NCBI GenBank assembly: GCA_030613125.1
Contig: JAUWMO010000011.1
Span: forward strand, 1-21,236
DNA from: Bacteroidota bacterium
Lineage (GTDB): Bacteria > Bacteroidota > Bacteroidia > Bacteroidales > VadinHA17
Length of the DNA stretch: 21,236 bases
Direction: 5' to 3'
Under the pieces are notes generated by a model. That model searched no databases, was not told where the DNA came from, and saw only the letters and a program-made list of their open reading frames with translations. The position numbers were made by a program, and so were the translations under genes. Of this stretch, positions 1 to 6,945 are shown in pieces. Position 1 is the first letter of the stretch; the number at the start of each line of letters is the position of its first letter.

Positions 1-47
1 GGTGTTCGGTGAACCGACAGCGCCTAGCGCTGGAGCTCACGAATACC
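1..47. other. Strong stem-loop at left window edge, possible structured RNA fragment
   Basis: Bases 1-8 (GGTGTTCG) pair with 40-47 (CGAATACC), with one G-T wobble. Inside, TGA (10-12) can pair with TCA (37-39), and CAGCGC (18-23) pairs perfectly with GCGCTG (27-32) across a CTA loop. The inner internal loop has GA on both strands, as in a kink-turn, which hints at RNA rather than only a DNA palindrome. The stretch is much more GC-rich than its surroundings. The part GGAGCTCACGAATAC is close to what I remember of the 3' end of bacterial 23S rRNA (Bacillus has GGAGCTGACGAATAC), but the ACTAAT box that should follow is not intact and no 5S gene follows, so an rRNA end is only a possibility. It is cut by the window edge. 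Confidence 0.4.
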
Positions 48-71
48 TTATAAAATTGACTCTTTATGAGT

Positions 72-161
72 AACCCTCATCCTACATTTTTTGTTATAAT
101 TAATTATACATTTCCTTTTGTTTTTGCACCTCTTTTTTTAAACCTCTTAAGGATGAGGGTT
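72..161. repeat. Spaced inverted repeat downstream of glyS
   Basis: AACCCTCATCCT (72-83) and AGGATGAGGGTT (150-161) are perfect 12-bp inverted copies, 66 bases apart. A further ATGA/TCAT pair flanks them after a two-base offset. The interior is very AT-rich with T runs. In RNA the arms could form a long stem with a large loop. It lies just beyond the 3' end of the leftward glyS gene and could take part in ending its transcript, although the loop is much longer than in a normal intrinsic terminator. Confidence 0.5.
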
Positions 162-195
162 TCATGTTCGGTTCATAATTCGAAGCAGGATAAGA

Positions 196-1743
196 TCAGG
201 ATATTTCTTTTAGAATATTCCTGTAACTAACTTTTTCTGAAATAATTTCACGTACTTTTGAGACCGGGATTCGATCCTGTTTCATGGAGTCACGATAACG
301 TATAGTTACAGTATCATCCATAGAGGTCTGATGGTCAACGGTTATGCAATATGGGGTTCCGATAGCATCTTGCCGCCGGTATCTTCTTCCTATAGAATCT
401 TTCTCTTCATACTGGCAATTGAATTCATATTTCAACTCATCCATGATCTGATGTGCTTTTTCAGGGAGCCCGTCTTTCCTCACTAATGGTAAAACAGCCA
501 GTTTTACCGGAGCAAGTATAGCCGGAATTTTCAAAACAACCCTGTCTTCAAGCTTTCCCTCAGCATTGGGTGCTTTCTCCTCAGAATAAGCATTTGACAA
601 AATTAACAAAAACATTCTGTCAAGACCAATGGAGGTTTCAACCACATACGGAGTATAGCTTTCTTTTGTGTCGGGATCGTAAAATTGTAGCTTTTTCCCC
701 GAGAACTTCTGATGCTGTGAAAGGTCAAAATCTGTTCGTGAATGAATACCTTCAACCTCCTTAAATCCTATGGGATATTTAAACTCTATATCAGTGGCAG
801 CATTAGCATAGTGGGCTAGTTTGTCGTGATCATGAAAGCGTAATTTACTGGTGTCGCTCACCAGGGCCTTATACCACTTCATGCGTTTATCTTTCCAGTA
901 ATCAAACCATTTAAGCTCTTCGCCTGGTTTTATAAAAAACTGCATTTCCATTTGCTCAAACTCCCGCATTCTGAAGATAAACTGGCGGGCAACAATTTCA
1001 TTTCGGAAAACTTTTCCTATCTGGGCAATGCCAAAAGGAATTCTCATCCTGCCTGATTTCTGTACATTCAGGAAATTAACAAAAATGCCCTGGGCGGTTT
1101 CTGGCCTGAGATAAATGGAATTGGCTTCTTCATTGACTGATCCAAGTTTTGTATCGAACATCAGATTAAATTGTCTTACATCTGTCCATTCTCTGGAGCC
1201 GGAAACAGGGTCTGCAATTTCGCAATCAATGATTATCTGCCTGATCTCAACAAGATCATTATTATTAATTGCTTTAACGAATCTCTCATTGATTTTATCA
1301 ATTTTTTTCTGGTTTGCCAGTATTCTTGGATTAGTTTCCCGGAATTTCTGCTCTTCAAACTGGTCACCAAACTTTTTAGCTGCCTTACTAATTTCCTTCT
1401 CTATTTTTGCTTCCAGTTTTTCAATATAGTCTTCAATCAGGTCATCAGCTCTATATCTTTTTTTTGAATTCTTGTTATCAATTAAGGGGTCTTTAAAAGC
1501 CCCAACATGGCCTGAGGCTTCCCAAATATCAGGATGCATAAAAATAGCGGAATCAATTCCAACAATGTTTTCATGGAGCAGAACCATAGAGTCCCACCAG
1601 TACTTTTTTATATTATTTTTAAGTTCAACACCATTTTGACCATAGTCATAAACTGCACTAAGCCCGTCGTAAATTTCACTTGAGGGGAAAATAAATCCGT
1701 ATTCTTTTGAATGTGCAATTAATTTTTTAAACAGATCATCCAT
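196..1743 (-). CDS. glyS: Glycyl-tRNA synthetase (single-chain, class II)
   Basis: Charges tRNA-Gly with glycine in the cytoplasm. The 515-residue protein is the dimeric alpha2 class II type found in Bacteroidota, eukaryotes and archaea, not the alpha2beta2 enzyme of proteobacteria. It opens with the usual short N-terminal segment, including MHPDIWEASGHVGAF near residues 69-83. RPETAQG is at 213-219, motif 2 FRNEI at 246-250 and motif 3 GLDR at 373-376, giving a complete catalytic core. A C-terminal anticodon-binding domain follows from about residue 410, including GRRYRRQDAIGTPYC. A lysine- and glutamate-rich helical insertion lies at about 95-165. Length and motifs indicate an intact enzyme. 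The gene is divergent from nadB across 386 bases and appears monocistronic; the start is the only in-frame ATG before the conserved N-terminus. Confidence 0.97.
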   Translation of the reverse strand: MDDLFKKLIAHSKEYGFIFPSSEIYDGLSAVYDYGQNGVELKNNIKKYWWDSMVLLHENIVGIDSAIFMHPDIWEASGHVGAFKDPLIDNKNSKKRYRADDLIEDYIEKLEAKIEKEISKAAKKFGDQFEEQKFRETNPRILANQKKIDKINERFVKAINNNDLVEIRQIIIDCEIADPVSGSREWTDVRQFNLMFDTKLGSVNEEANSIYLRPETAQGIFVNFLNVQKSGRMRIPFGIAQIGKVFRNEIVARQFIFRMREFEQMEMQFFIKPGEELKWFDYWKDKRMKWYKALVSDTSKLRFHDHDKLAHYANAATDIEFKYPIGFKEVEGIHSRTDFDLSQHQKFSGKKLQFYDPDTKESYTPYVVETSIGLDRMFLLILSNAYSEEKAPNAEGKLEDRVVLKIPAILAPVKLAVLPLVRKDGLPEKAHQIMDELKYEFNCQYEEKDSIGRRYRRQDAIGTPYCITVDHQTSMDDTVTIRYRDSMKQDRIPVSKVREIISEKVSYRNILKEIS

Positions 1744-1800
1744 AAGTTTAATTATAATATTGAAAACCTTGTCTTCATCTTCTTTCTTAATTCCCGTAGT

Positions 1801-1823
1801 GAAATAAATCGAAAGTTTATTTC
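1801..1823. promoter_or_regulatory. Perfect inverted repeat in the glyS leader
   Basis: GAAATAAA (1801-1808) and TTTATTTC (1816-1823) form an 8-bp stem with the loop TCGAAAG. It lies about 58 bases upstream of the glyS start and downstream of the candidate -7 element at 1884-1891, so it would be transcribed in the leader. It could be a leader hairpin or a protein-binding site. The stem is AT-rich and weak, and no T-box features were seen. Confidence 0.3.
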
Positions 1824-1883
1824 AAAGCAATAATTCACAGGGCAAATTTGCGAAGCTCTGTTTTTATTAAATCGAATAATCCA

Positions 1884-1891
1884 CAAAAGTA
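1884..1891 (-). promoter_or_regulatory. Candidate Bacteroidota -7 promoter element for glyS
   Basis: Read on the minus strand this is TACTTTTG, matching the Bacteroidota sigma-A consensus TAnnTTTG. It sits about 140 bases upstream of glyS. I see no good -33 TTG at the usual spacing, so the call rests on the -7 match alone. Confidence 0.3.
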
Positions 1892-2024
1892 AGAAAATAT
1901 CATTGCCTTGTGAAGTAGTCTGAGTATTGTTATATCAGACAGTTGGAAAAAATACCAAAAGCTTTTTTAATTGTTTATGAATAATTCGGGTTATTTATGA
2001 AATGGTATTTACAAAAGCAATTTT

Positions 2025-2032
2025 TATCTTTG
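2025..2032 (+). promoter_or_regulatory. Candidate -7 promoter element for nadB
   Basis: TATCTTTG matches TAnnTTTG and lies about 97 bases before the nadB start. No clear -33 TTG is visible at 17-23 bases upstream. The predicted leader is about 90 bases long. Confidence 0.35.
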
Positions 2033-2129
2033 TTTTAATAAATAACAATTAATTAATGAACTTAGCCCTTTTAGCTAATGGGACAGTATCACGAAGTAAT
2101 AGATTGGGTTAATATTTTCATGTTTATCC

Positions 2130-3710
2130 ATGAAGACAAAAGTTGATTTTCTTGTAATAGGATCGGGACTTGCCGGTTTAAGTTTTGCTTTAAAAGTAGC
2201 TGATAAAGGTAAAGTTCTGGTTATCTCAAAGACCACTCTTGAGGAGAACAATACAAAATATGCGCAAGGTGGCATAGCATCTGTGACCTATTCTCCCGAT
2301 TCCATTGAAAAACATGTTAAAGACACGCTTATTTGTGGTGATGGGTTTTGCAATCCTGAAGTTGTTAAAATGGTAGTGTTGGAAGCCCCTGACAGAATTG
2401 ACGAATTGATTGATATGGGAGTCGAATTTGATAAAAACATTTCAGGGAAATATGATCTGGCCAGAGAAGGAGGCCATACTGAATATAGAATATTACATCA
2501 TAAGGATTCTACCGGTTTAAAAATTCAAAATGCATTACTAAAAAAAGTAAGCACTCACCCGAATATTGAAACCAGAGAACATTCATTTGCTATTGACCTT
2601 ATTACTCAACATCATCTTGGCAAGTTGGTGAAAAGATCACATACCGATACAGAATGCTACGGAGCTTATGTCCTTGACCTTCCCTCAGGGAAAGTAAATA
2701 AGGTATTGGCAAAAATTACAGTAATTGCTACAGGAGGTATTGGAAGCCTGTATATGACTACTACAAATCCTGGTGTTGCCACCGGTGACGGGATTGCATT
2801 ATCATACCGTGCAAAAGGAATAATTGAGAACATGGAATTTGTTCAGTTTCATCCCACTTCATTATATAATCCTGGTGAAAATCCGTCCTTTCTGATTACA
2901 GAAGCCATTAGAGGGTTTGGTGGTATACTAAAAAATTCCAGGGATGAAAGTTTTATGGAGAAGTACGATAAACGTGGAAGCCTTGCTCCAAGGGATATTG
3001 TTGCCAGGGCTATTGATAATGAAATGAAAATTAGCGGAGAAGATTTTGTATGGCTTGACTGTACACATCTTGATCCCGTTGCACTGGTAGATCATTTCCC
3101 AAATATTACACAAAAATGTCTTAGTCTGGGTATTGATATTAGAAAAGACCCAATTCCTGTAGTCCCTGCGGCACATTACCAGTGTGGTGGAATTAAGGTG
3201 AATATGAATGGCTTAAGTAGTATAACCAATTTATATGCAATAGGTGAAGTGGCTTCCACTGGTTTGCATGGAGCAAACAGGTTGGCTTCAAATTCACTTA
3301 TGGAAGCTGTAGTTTATGCCCACCGGGCCGCAAAGGATTCAATTAAAAGGATTGATAATATTGGTATAAACGAGAATATTCCGGAATGGGACTATAGTGG
3401 AACAAGTCACCCTGAAGAGATGATTCTGATTACGCAGAACTATAGGGAAATGCAACAGATCATGAGTATTTATGTTGGAATATTCAGGTCAAATCTTCGG
3501 CTCGAAAGAGCTCTCAGAAGGCTTGAAATAATATATAATGAAACAGAAAGTTTATATAAAAGATCAACACTTTCTCAAAAATTATGTGAATTGCGCAATA
3601 TGATAAATGCAGGATATTTGGTGATAAGAATGGCTCAAACCCTTCATGAAAGCAGAGGTCTTCATTATACTATAAGCTACCCCAATAAGAAACGAAGCTC
3701 TGAGTTTTAG
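2130..3710 (+). CDS. nadB: L-aspartate oxidase
   Basis: Oxidises L-aspartate to iminoaspartate, the first step of de novo NAD synthesis; it is an FAD enzyme that can pass electrons to oxygen or fumarate. The 526-residue protein has the FAD dinucleotide fold GSGLAGLS at 11-18, the substrate/FAD loop REGGHTEYRILHHKDSTG at 112-129, HPTSLY at 241-246, TEAIRGFGG at 257-265, the catalytic RGSLAPRDIVARAI segment at 282-295, HYQCGGI at 349-355 and GLHGANRLASNSL at 378-390. REGGHTEYRILH and the short capping domain separate it from the related SdhA/FrdA, also in this window. Length is normal and the C-terminal helical domain is present. The partner genes nadA and nadC are not nearby. The ATG start is immediately followed by the FAD-binding strand, as expected. 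Confidence 0.96.
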   Translation: MKTKVDFLVIGSGLAGLSFALKVADKGKVLVISKTTLEENNTKYAQGGIASVTYSPDSIEKHVKDTLICGDGFCNPEVVKMVVLEAPDRIDELIDMGVEFDKNISGKYDLAREGGHTEYRILHHKDSTGLKIQNALLKKVSTHPNIETREHSFAIDLITQHHLGKLVKRSHTDTECYGAYVLDLPSGKVNKVLAKITVIATGGIGSLYMTTTNPGVATGDGIALSYRAKGIIENMEFVQFHPTSLYNPGENPSFLITEAIRGFGGILKNSRDESFMEKYDKRGSLAPRDIVARAIDNEMKISGEDFVWLDCTHLDPVALVDHFPNITQKCLSLGIDIRKDPIPVVPAAHYQCGGIKVNMNGLSSITNLYAIGEVASTGLHGANRLASNSLMEAVVYAHRAAKDSIKRIDNIGINENIPEWDYSGTSHPEEMILITQNYREMQQIMSIYVGIFRSNLRLERALRRLEIIYNETESLYKRSTLSQKLCELRNMINAGYLVIRMAQTLHESRGLHYTISYPNKKRSSEF

Positions 3711-3801
3711 CAGTTATTACGTGCTGATACAGAACACAGTATAAGAATCGTACAAAAAGTAAAATACGTATTATCTAATTTGAATATTAAGAGATATTGA
3801 T

Positions 3802-4827
3802 TCATGCAACAGTATCTTGCCATGAAGATTCTGCATGTGGCATTTCAAAGTCTTTATATTCTTCAGCTATTAAATCCAGAATGGCAATTATCTCCTCTGG
3901 TACCATTGAGGTTAACAGTTTAATTCTGGTTTCTTTAAAGTTTGGTAATCCTTTAAAATAATTGGAAAGATGACGTCTCATTTCATAAATTCCTCTTGGT
4001 TCTTCTTTCCATTCTAATGATTTATGAAAATGCAGTTTAGCTAAATTAACTTTCTCAGCTATTGATAGTGGTGGTAATAGTTTACCTGTATCAAGAAAAT
4101 GTCGGATTTCCCTGAAAATCCATGGTCGGCCAATAGTAGCTCTTCCGATCATAATCCCGTCAACTCCATATTTGTTAAACATCTCATTTGCAACTTCAGG
4201 ATTATGAATATCACCATTACCAAAAACAGGTATATGTATATCAGGATGATTTTTGACCTCTCCAATTAGTGTCCAGTCAGCTTTTCCTTTATACATTTGA
4301 TTTCTGGTCCTGCCATGAATTGTTATGGCTTGAATCCCCACGTCCTGAAGTCGTTTGCTTATTTCCAGGATATTTTTATTTTCTTCATCCCATCCGAGGC
4401 GGGTTTTAACAGTAACCGGAATATTTGTAGTTTTTACGATTGCTTCTGCAATCTGTATCATAAGTGGAACATTTCTGAGCATTCCGGCACCAGCACCCCG
4501 GTTAGCAATTTTCCTTACAGGACATCCAAAATTTATATCTATAATGTCAGGTCTTGATTCTTCAGCAATTTTGGCGGCTTCTACCATTGGACTAATCAAA
4601 TGCCCATATAATTGAATACCTATAGGCCTTTCATAATTAAATATATCAAGCTTCTTTACGCTTTTTCGTCCATTCCGGATAAGTCCATCAGAGGAGATGA
4701 ATTCAGTAAATACTAAATCTGCGCCAAGTTGCTTGCAAATATACCGAAACGATGGATCAGTGACATCCTCCATAGGTGCAAGCAATAAAGGCTTGTTCTT
4801 CAATTCAATATTTCCTATTTTAATCAA
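3802..4827 (-). CDS. dusB: tRNA-dihydrouridine synthase, DusB type
   Basis: Flavin enzyme that reduces specific uridines of tRNA to dihydrouridine using NADPH. The 341-residue protein is an FMN-binding TIM barrel. LLLAPMEDVTDPSFR at 14-28 is the first strand and FMN loop; NFGCP at 99-103 carries the catalytic cysteine C102; KTRLGWD at 141-147, HGRTR at 171-175, FGNGDI at 202-207 and GIMIGRA at 224-230 are the phosphate- and FMN-binding loops. A C-terminal helical tRNA-binding domain follows. The start is TTG at 4827: no ATG occurs upstream before a stop codon, and the first internal ATG, inside APMEDV, would remove the essential first strand. It is divergent from the membrane protease gene across only 50 bases. 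Dus subtype is inferred from overall resemblance. Confidence 0.94.
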   Translation of the reverse strand: MIKIGNIELKNKPLLLAPMEDVTDPSFRYICKQLGADLVFTEFISSDGLIRNGRKSVKKLDIFNYERPIGIQLYGHLISPMVEAAKIAEESRPDIIDINFGCPVRKIANRGAGAGMLRNVPLMIQIAEAIVKTTNIPVTVKTRLGWDEENKNILEISKRLQDVGIQAITIHGRTRNQMYKGKADWTLIGEVKNHPDIHIPVFGNGDIHNPEVANEMFNKYGVDGIMIGRATIGRPWIFREIRHFLDTGKLLPPLSIAEKVNLAKLHFHKSLEWKEEPRGIYEMRRHLSNYFKGLPNFKETRIKLLTSMVPEEIIAILDLIAEEYKDFEMPHAESSWQDTVA

Positions 4828-4855
4828 ATCGAAAAATATTAGTTATTTTCGAGGG

Positions 4856-4863
4856 CAAAATTA
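4856..4863 (-). promoter_or_regulatory. Candidate -7 promoter element for dusB
   Basis: The minus-strand reading TAATTTTG matches TAnnTTTG about 30 bases upstream of the TTG start of dusB. This predicts a very short leader and supports that start. A -33 TTG is not evident. Confidence 0.3.
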
Positions 4864-4877
4864 GGAAAAAAGGGAAA

Positions 4878-5807
4878 ATGCATACAGGTTATTTTAATAA
4901 TATACATCCATTTACAAAAATCATTTTATCTTTTGTAATTGCGATAATCTTATTTTTCATTGTGAGCTTTGTGGGAGCGACTATTCCAATGCTGGTTTTT
5001 GATGTGAGCATGGAAAAATTAATGAGTTCTCTTCAAGACTATTCAGATCAGGAAAATATTTCTCTTATGAAGTATTTTCAGATTTTGCAAACATTAGGTT
5101 TATTTATTATCCCGGCAATTTTACTGGCAGTATTGTTTTTTAAGCAGGGGTTAAAGCAATTTGGATTTCAAGAAAAAACTACAATCACTACTTTGGGGTG
5201 GGTAGTGGTTATCATTCTTTTTGGATTACCGGTTATAAATGTTTTTGCTGAATGGAATTCCGGAATGAAGCTTCCTTCCTCTCTTTCATCCCTGGAAACT
5301 GTTTTAAAAAATATGGAAGAAAGTGCTGCACAACTTACCAATGCATTTTTAAGCACAAATACTTTCAGTGGTCTTTTGGTTAATTTATTAATGATTGCAG
5401 TTCTTCCGGCCATTGGGGAAGAGTTGTTTTTCAGGGGATTAATCCAGCGCTTTTTTATTAACTGGACAAAAATTCCATGTATGGGAATTGTTCTTGGGGC
5501 ATTTCTTTTCAGTTTTATGCATTTACAATTTTATGGTTTTATTCCGCGAATGTATATGGGAATTATTTTTGGACTCATCTATTATTGGACCGGCTCCATG
5601 TGGTTACCCATCCTTGCCCATTTTATTAATAATGGAACAGCTGTGATGGTCTATTATTTTTTCGGAGAAGAAGTTGCAGAAAACAAATTTGATACTATAG
5701 GAACACAGGAAGGGAATTGGTATTTTTTTGTATTCAGCCTTGCTTTTGTATTTGTGGCTTTGTGGCAAATTTCCAAAGAAAAAAAGTCAGAAACCATTAA
5801 TATTTAG
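4878..5807 (+). CDS. CPBP-family intramembrane metalloprotease (CAAX protease-like)
   Basis: A 309-residue polytopic membrane protein of the CPBP/Abi family, related to the CAAX prenyl protease Rce1. Hydrophobic segments occur near 14-35, 70-90, 105-122, 165-180, 200-215, 222-250 and 280-297. The family motifs are all present: EELFFR at 181-186 (EExxxR), FSFMH at 211-215 (FxxxH) and HFINN at 248-252, the third motif with the His/Asn pair. These residues form the glutamate/histidine active site in the membrane. The substrate is unknown; bacterial members have been linked to bacteriocin immunity, peptide maturation and envelope processes. The flanking genes give no hint of a bacteriocin or prenylated target. 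It is divergent from dusB and converges on the conserved hypothetical gene with a gap of about 30 bases. Confidence 0.9.
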   Translation: MHTGYFNNIHPFTKIILSFVIAIILFFIVSFVGATIPMLVFDVSMEKLMSSLQDYSDQENISLMKYFQILQTLGLFIIPAILLAVLFFKQGLKQFGFQEKTTITTLGWVVVIILFGLPVINVFAEWNSGMKLPSSLSSLETVLKNMEESAAQLTNAFLSTNTFSGLLVNLLMIAVLPAIGEELFFRGLIQRFFINWTKIPCMGIVLGAFLFSFMHLQFYGFIPRMYMGIIFGLIYYWTGSMWLPILAHFINNGTAVMVYYFFGEEVAENKFDTIGTQEGNWYFFVFSLAFVFVALWQISKEKKSETINI

Positions 5808-5838
5808 GGATGTATTGGTAATATAAAGAAAAGACCCT

Positions 5839-6570
5839 CTATCTCATCTCTTCCTGTTTGGCCTGGAAATGAAGGTTTTTTTGAAGTTCATTCTTCCTGA
5901 ATATGTAAACCAACCCATATTGTTTTGCTTCTTCACGTTTCCTCTCTTCTGGCAGATCCTTAAAGTGATCTTCTATCTCATTCCAGATTTGTAATATTAT
6001 TTCATCTGCCTGAACCCTCAAAGAAGCTAACCTTTCCAGAGCAAGTCTGTTTTTTTTCTGAAGGATTTTTTGAAAATTATAGGCATCAATGAACAGTTCA
6101 TATCTGACTTTAACGACAGCAATGGTTGGATTAGTAATGCAGGTAACTCCCTCCCTGATCCTGACAGATTCTCCTTCGATTATTTTTTGACCAAATTCAA
6201 TAATTTCTTTTTCTGTTTTTAGGGAAGGTAAAGTCTTCAAGTCTTTGTTTAATCCAAAGTAACTTCTTGTTTGTGGGGGAAGTTCACCTCGTATTATGGC
6301 CATGTTCAATACCTGAATGAAATGAGAAATATATAACCTGGCCTTCTTTAAAGCCTCTATATACCTATCGTTATTATTTACCTGGAGTTGATAGGCCTGT
6401 TTTTGAAGTAATAAAGCCTGTTCAAGTGTATGGATAAAGGATTGAAGTTTTAATAAGCTATTTTGGCTGAAAGCAAGTTTAAAAGGAGGTAATTCTTGTC
6501 CTTTGCTATAGGCACTTTTCAGTGCTTTTATGCGGGCAGCATCTGTATTCGGTAATCTTCTGTAGGGCAT
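5839..6570 (-). CDS. Conserved protein of unknown function, mostly helical
   Basis: A 243-residue soluble protein with no signal peptide or membrane segment. It begins MPYRRLPNTDAARIKALKSA, a start I associate with an uncharacterised protein common in Bacteroidota, but no function is known to me. Composition (many K, E, Q, L) and heptad-like spacing suggest long helices near 40-100 and 165-210. A middle part containing the run GVTCITNPTIAV is less helical. The C-terminus is charged and the last residues, AKQEEMR, look unstructured. No catalytic motif is recognised. It converges on the CPBP gene and has a long AT-rich upstream region, so it is probably transcribed alone. Coding potential is supported by length and by amino-acid composition normal for a soluble protein. 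Confidence 0.8.
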   Translation of the reverse strand: MPYRRLPNTDAARIKALKSAYSKGQELPPFKLAFSQNSLLKLQSFIHTLEQALLLQKQAYQLQVNNNDRYIEALKKARLYISHFIQVLNMAIIRGELPPQTRSYFGLNKDLKTLPSLKTEKEIIEFGQKIIEGESVRIREGVTCITNPTIAVVKVRYELFIDAYNFQKILQKKNRLALERLASLRVQADEIILQIWNEIEDHFKDLPEERKREEAKQYGLVYIFRKNELQKNLHFQAKQEEMR

Positions 6571-6708
6571 ATGTTCTTAATACGTAAGTATTTAAAAAAG
6601 GTTAGGTTCCATGCGAATATAGTTGAAATTTAAATAATATCCAGTCCATTCGCATAAAAATTCTGAGTGCATAAAATGCTTTTGTATACTGGATTTTATA
6701 CGAATCAA

Positions 6709-6728
6709 AAAGCTCAAATTTGAGTTTT
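6709..6728. repeat. Palindrome upstream of the aminopeptidase gene
   Basis: The core CTCAAATTTGAG (6713-6724) is a perfect 12-bp palindrome. With flanking A and T runs and one G-T position the symmetry extends over 20 bases. It could be a dimeric regulator site or a bidirectional weak hairpin. Nothing identifies the binding protein. Confidence 0.4.
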
Positions 6729-6763
6729 CTGACATATGCATGTATTTGCTATGTTTCCGTACA

Positions 6764-6789
6764 ATATAACCTCTTCTCAAGGGTTATAT
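6764..6789. repeat. Inverted repeat upstream of the aminopeptidase gene
   Basis: ATATAACC (6764-6771) and GGTTATAT (6782-6789) are perfect 8-bp inverted copies around a 10-base spacer. It lies about 45 bases from the palindrome at 6709-6728 in the same intergenic region, so the two may belong to one control region. Confidence 0.4.
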
Positions 6790-6945
6790 GAACTAAAAGA
6801 AATGATCTCCTGACCAAAGAGAATTTTAACCGGATTAATTAACTTTTTTACCAGACTATGGTATTTGAAGGTTTTGATATAAGAATAATTGATAGTATTT
6901 TTAGGAAGATTCGAAATACCTTTATTCACAAAAAAATATGGTAAA

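Larger units (their letters stand above)
1744..2129. other. Divergent intergenic region glyS/nadB
   Basis: This AT-rich stretch holds no convincing gene. It carries the probable promoters of both flanking genes: CAAAAGTA at 1884-1891, read leftward as TACTTTTG, and TATCTTTG at 2025-2032 for nadB. It also contains a perfect hairpin at 1801-1823. A 66-codon leftward reading frame at its right end overlaps the start of nadB and looks spurious. Confidence 0.7.
6571..6945. other. Gene-free region rich in palindromes between two divergent genes
   Basis: About 375 bases separate the conserved hypothetical gene and the aminopeptidase. Two short leftward reading frames (6592-6780 and 6777-6968) have atypical composition and no recognisable motif, so I do not call them. 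The region contains a near-perfect palindrome at 6709-6728 and an inverted repeat at 6764-6789, and presumably the promoters of both genes, although no exact TAnnTTTG was found. Confidence 0.6.

Noticed and set aside
120..180. Possible group II intron domain V (GGATGAGGGTTTCATGTTCGGTTC)
   Set aside because: The 3' strand looks suggestive, but the matching 5' strand of the domain is absent and there is no reverse transcriptase gene or exon context.
1..190. 5S rRNA or tmRNA next to the edge hairpin
   Set aside because: No 5S core sequence and no tRNA-like end were found in the first 190 bases.
1115..1467. Two plus-strand frames of about 100 codons
   Set aside because: Shadows of glyS on the opposite strand, with hydrophobic serine/leucine-rich composition typical of reverse-strand frames.
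6592..6780. 62-codon minus-strand reading frame, and a 63-codon one at 6777-6968
   Set aside because: Composition is unlike a real protein of this genome, no motif is seen, they run through the palindromes and the second overlaps the aminopeptidase start.
6889..6945. N-terminal extension of the aminopeptidase from a TTG codon
   Set aside because: The 19 extra residues have no family similarity, and the ATG at 6946 gives the expected N-terminus.
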